Shown: piece by piece, positions 39,427 through 39,945 of the stretch
How the letters are laid out: the number at the start of each line of letters is the position of its first letter
Position numbering within the stretch: position 1 is the stretch's first letter
NCBI GenBank assembly: GCA_035370405.1
Contig: DAOOVT010000008.1
Coordinates: forward strand, 1-39,945
Reading direction: 5' to 3'
DNA from: UBA5232 sp035370405
Lineage (GTDB): Bacteria > Patescibacteriota > Dojkabacteria > SC72
DNA length: 39,945 nt
Translations under genes and position numbers: made by a program
Notes under the pieces: generated by a model
What the model was told of the DNA's origin: nothing
Database searches by the model: none
Seen by the model: only the letters and a program-made list of their open reading frames with translations

Positions 39427-39864
39427 ATGGTAGTAACAGAGAGTGAATTAGAGAATAATGAGGTTTTTTCAAAAATAAAGGCTCTGAAATTAGAGCCTGA
39501 TGAATTTTTGATTATTGGATCAGGAATTATGTTTGCTTTGGGAATTAGAAGTTTAGACGATATACATGATATAGATATCATTGTTAACGAGAAAGGATGG
39601 GAAAAAGTTAAGAATCTTTCTAAGGTATATACCAATGAGCTTGGTGAAAAGCACTTATATTTATTAGGGAAGAGAATAGAAGTATGGGATACTAAAAATA
39701 GTCCTAAGTATGATTTTAATGATTTGCATAAGAGAGCATATTTTGTTGGGAAATACCCCTTCCTCTCACCAGAGGATACGATTCGTTACAAGAAAAGAAT
39801 GAGGAGAAAAAAGGACTTTAAACATATACAGATGATAGAGAAATATTTGGCAAAGAAATACTAG
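39427..39864 (+). CDS. nucleotidyltransferase-fold hypothetical protein
   Basis: About 145 residues. FLIIGSGIMFALGIRSLDDIHDIDIIV contains the Gly-Ser loop and the D-x-D pair typical of the nucleotidyltransferase superfamily (quoted here in two parts: IIGSGIMFALGIRS and DIHDIDIIV). The C-terminus is basic. Target unknown; toxin-antitoxin, tRNA and antibiotic-modifying enzymes all share this fold. Start 39427 is chosen over 39412 from the -10 position. Monocistronic on the plus strand beside the tmRNA gene. Confidence 0.6.
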   Translation: MVVTESELENNEVFSKIKALKLEPDEFLIIGSGIMFALGIRSLDDIHDIDIIVNEKGWEKVKNLSKVYTNELGEKHLYLLGKRIEVWDTKNSPKYDFNDLHKRAYFVGKYPFLSPEDTIRYKKRMRRKKDFKHIQMIEKYLAKKY

Positions 39865-39890
39865 TAGAAAAGACATTCCTAGCTATGTGT

Positions 39891-39945
39891 TGGTGGAGAC
39901 GATGGGAGTTGAACCCATGTCCAAGAGTGTCATTCGGCACCATAT
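39891..39945 (-). ncRNA. ssrA: tmRNA (ssrA), 3' end only
   Basis: The minus-strand sequence ends in GGACATGGGTTCAACTCCCAT and then CGTCTCCACCA, the T arm, acceptor strand and encoded CCA of a tmRNA tRNA-like domain. Upstream bases GGTGCCGAATGACACTC fit the adjoining helix rather than a tRNA anticodon arm. The rest, including the tag sequence, lies beyond the right edge. The partner smpB is at 23671-24114. Confidence 0.85.

Overview
The window looks like a piece of an AT-rich genome from a Candidate Phyla Radiation (Patescibacteria) bacterium. The evidence is combined: an ATP-dependent, archaeal-type DNA ligase in an otherwise bacterial gene set; a run of small VirB2-like membrane proteins typical of this radiation; a membrane-anchored TraD/HerA-like ATPase; a 16S rRNA with a strongly modified 530 loop; and very compact gene packing. 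I cannot fix the phylum from sequence reading alone. Almost every gene lies on the minus strand, including the rRNA operon. The plus-strand exceptions are a tyrosine recombinase, a rubrerythrin, a nucleotidyltransferase-like gene and tRNA-Ser.

Layout. 1-3.7 kb: start of a ClpC-like gene, rpsA, and a thymidylate-kinase-like/nth pair. 3.96-9.7 kb: a complete rRNA operon read leftwards (promoter near 9.6 kb, 16S, tRNA-Ile(GAU), tRNA-Ala(UGC), 23S, 5S, terminator), with long inverted repeats around 16S and 23S that would form processing stems. 9.7-20.6 kb: a DUF1846 protein, ATP-dependent DNA ligase, a membrane winged-helix protein, DNA polymerase I, FtsH, EF-P, a DivIC/FtsB-like protein, elongator and initiator tRNA-Met, and a Xer-like recombinase. 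20.6-27.3 kb: tRNA-Ile with the rare UAU anticodon, the TraD/HerA-like ATPase, SmpB, a large PP2C-like/beta-propeller membrane protein and a PH-domain membrane protein. 27.5-30 kb: rubrerythrin and a coiled-coil SpoIID/LytB protein. 30-32.5 kb: an intergenic region with three evenly spaced odd palindromes, then an undecaprenol/diacylglycerol kinase and five tandem VirB2/TrbC-like pilin paralogues. 32.5-39.9 kb: a UvrD-like helicase-nuclease, a 42-residue membrane peptide, endonuclease IV, tRNA-Ser, a PAP2-family protein, a thioredoxin-membrane fusion operon, the nucleotidyltransferase-like gene and the 3' end of tmRNA.

How it fits together. The genes cover translation and ribosome rescue (rRNA, tRNAs, S1, EF-P, SmpB and tmRNA), DNA repair and replication (Nth, Nfo, Pol I, ligase, UvrD-nuclease), proteolysis (FtsH, ClpC-like), the cell envelope (SpoIID, PAP2, kinase, DivIC) and a probable surface DNA-translocation or pilus system (pilin paralogues plus coupling-like ATPase).

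The main observations for follow-up are: (1) a repeated promoter layout with a TATAAT-like -10 box ending only 5-6 nt before the start codon, which implies widespread leaderless mRNAs; (2) compensatory base changes in the 16S 530-loop pseudoknot; (3) tRNA-Ile(UAU); (4) the five-gene pilin array; (5) three AGGTT-N-AACCT-type dyads with centres exactly 153 bp apart.
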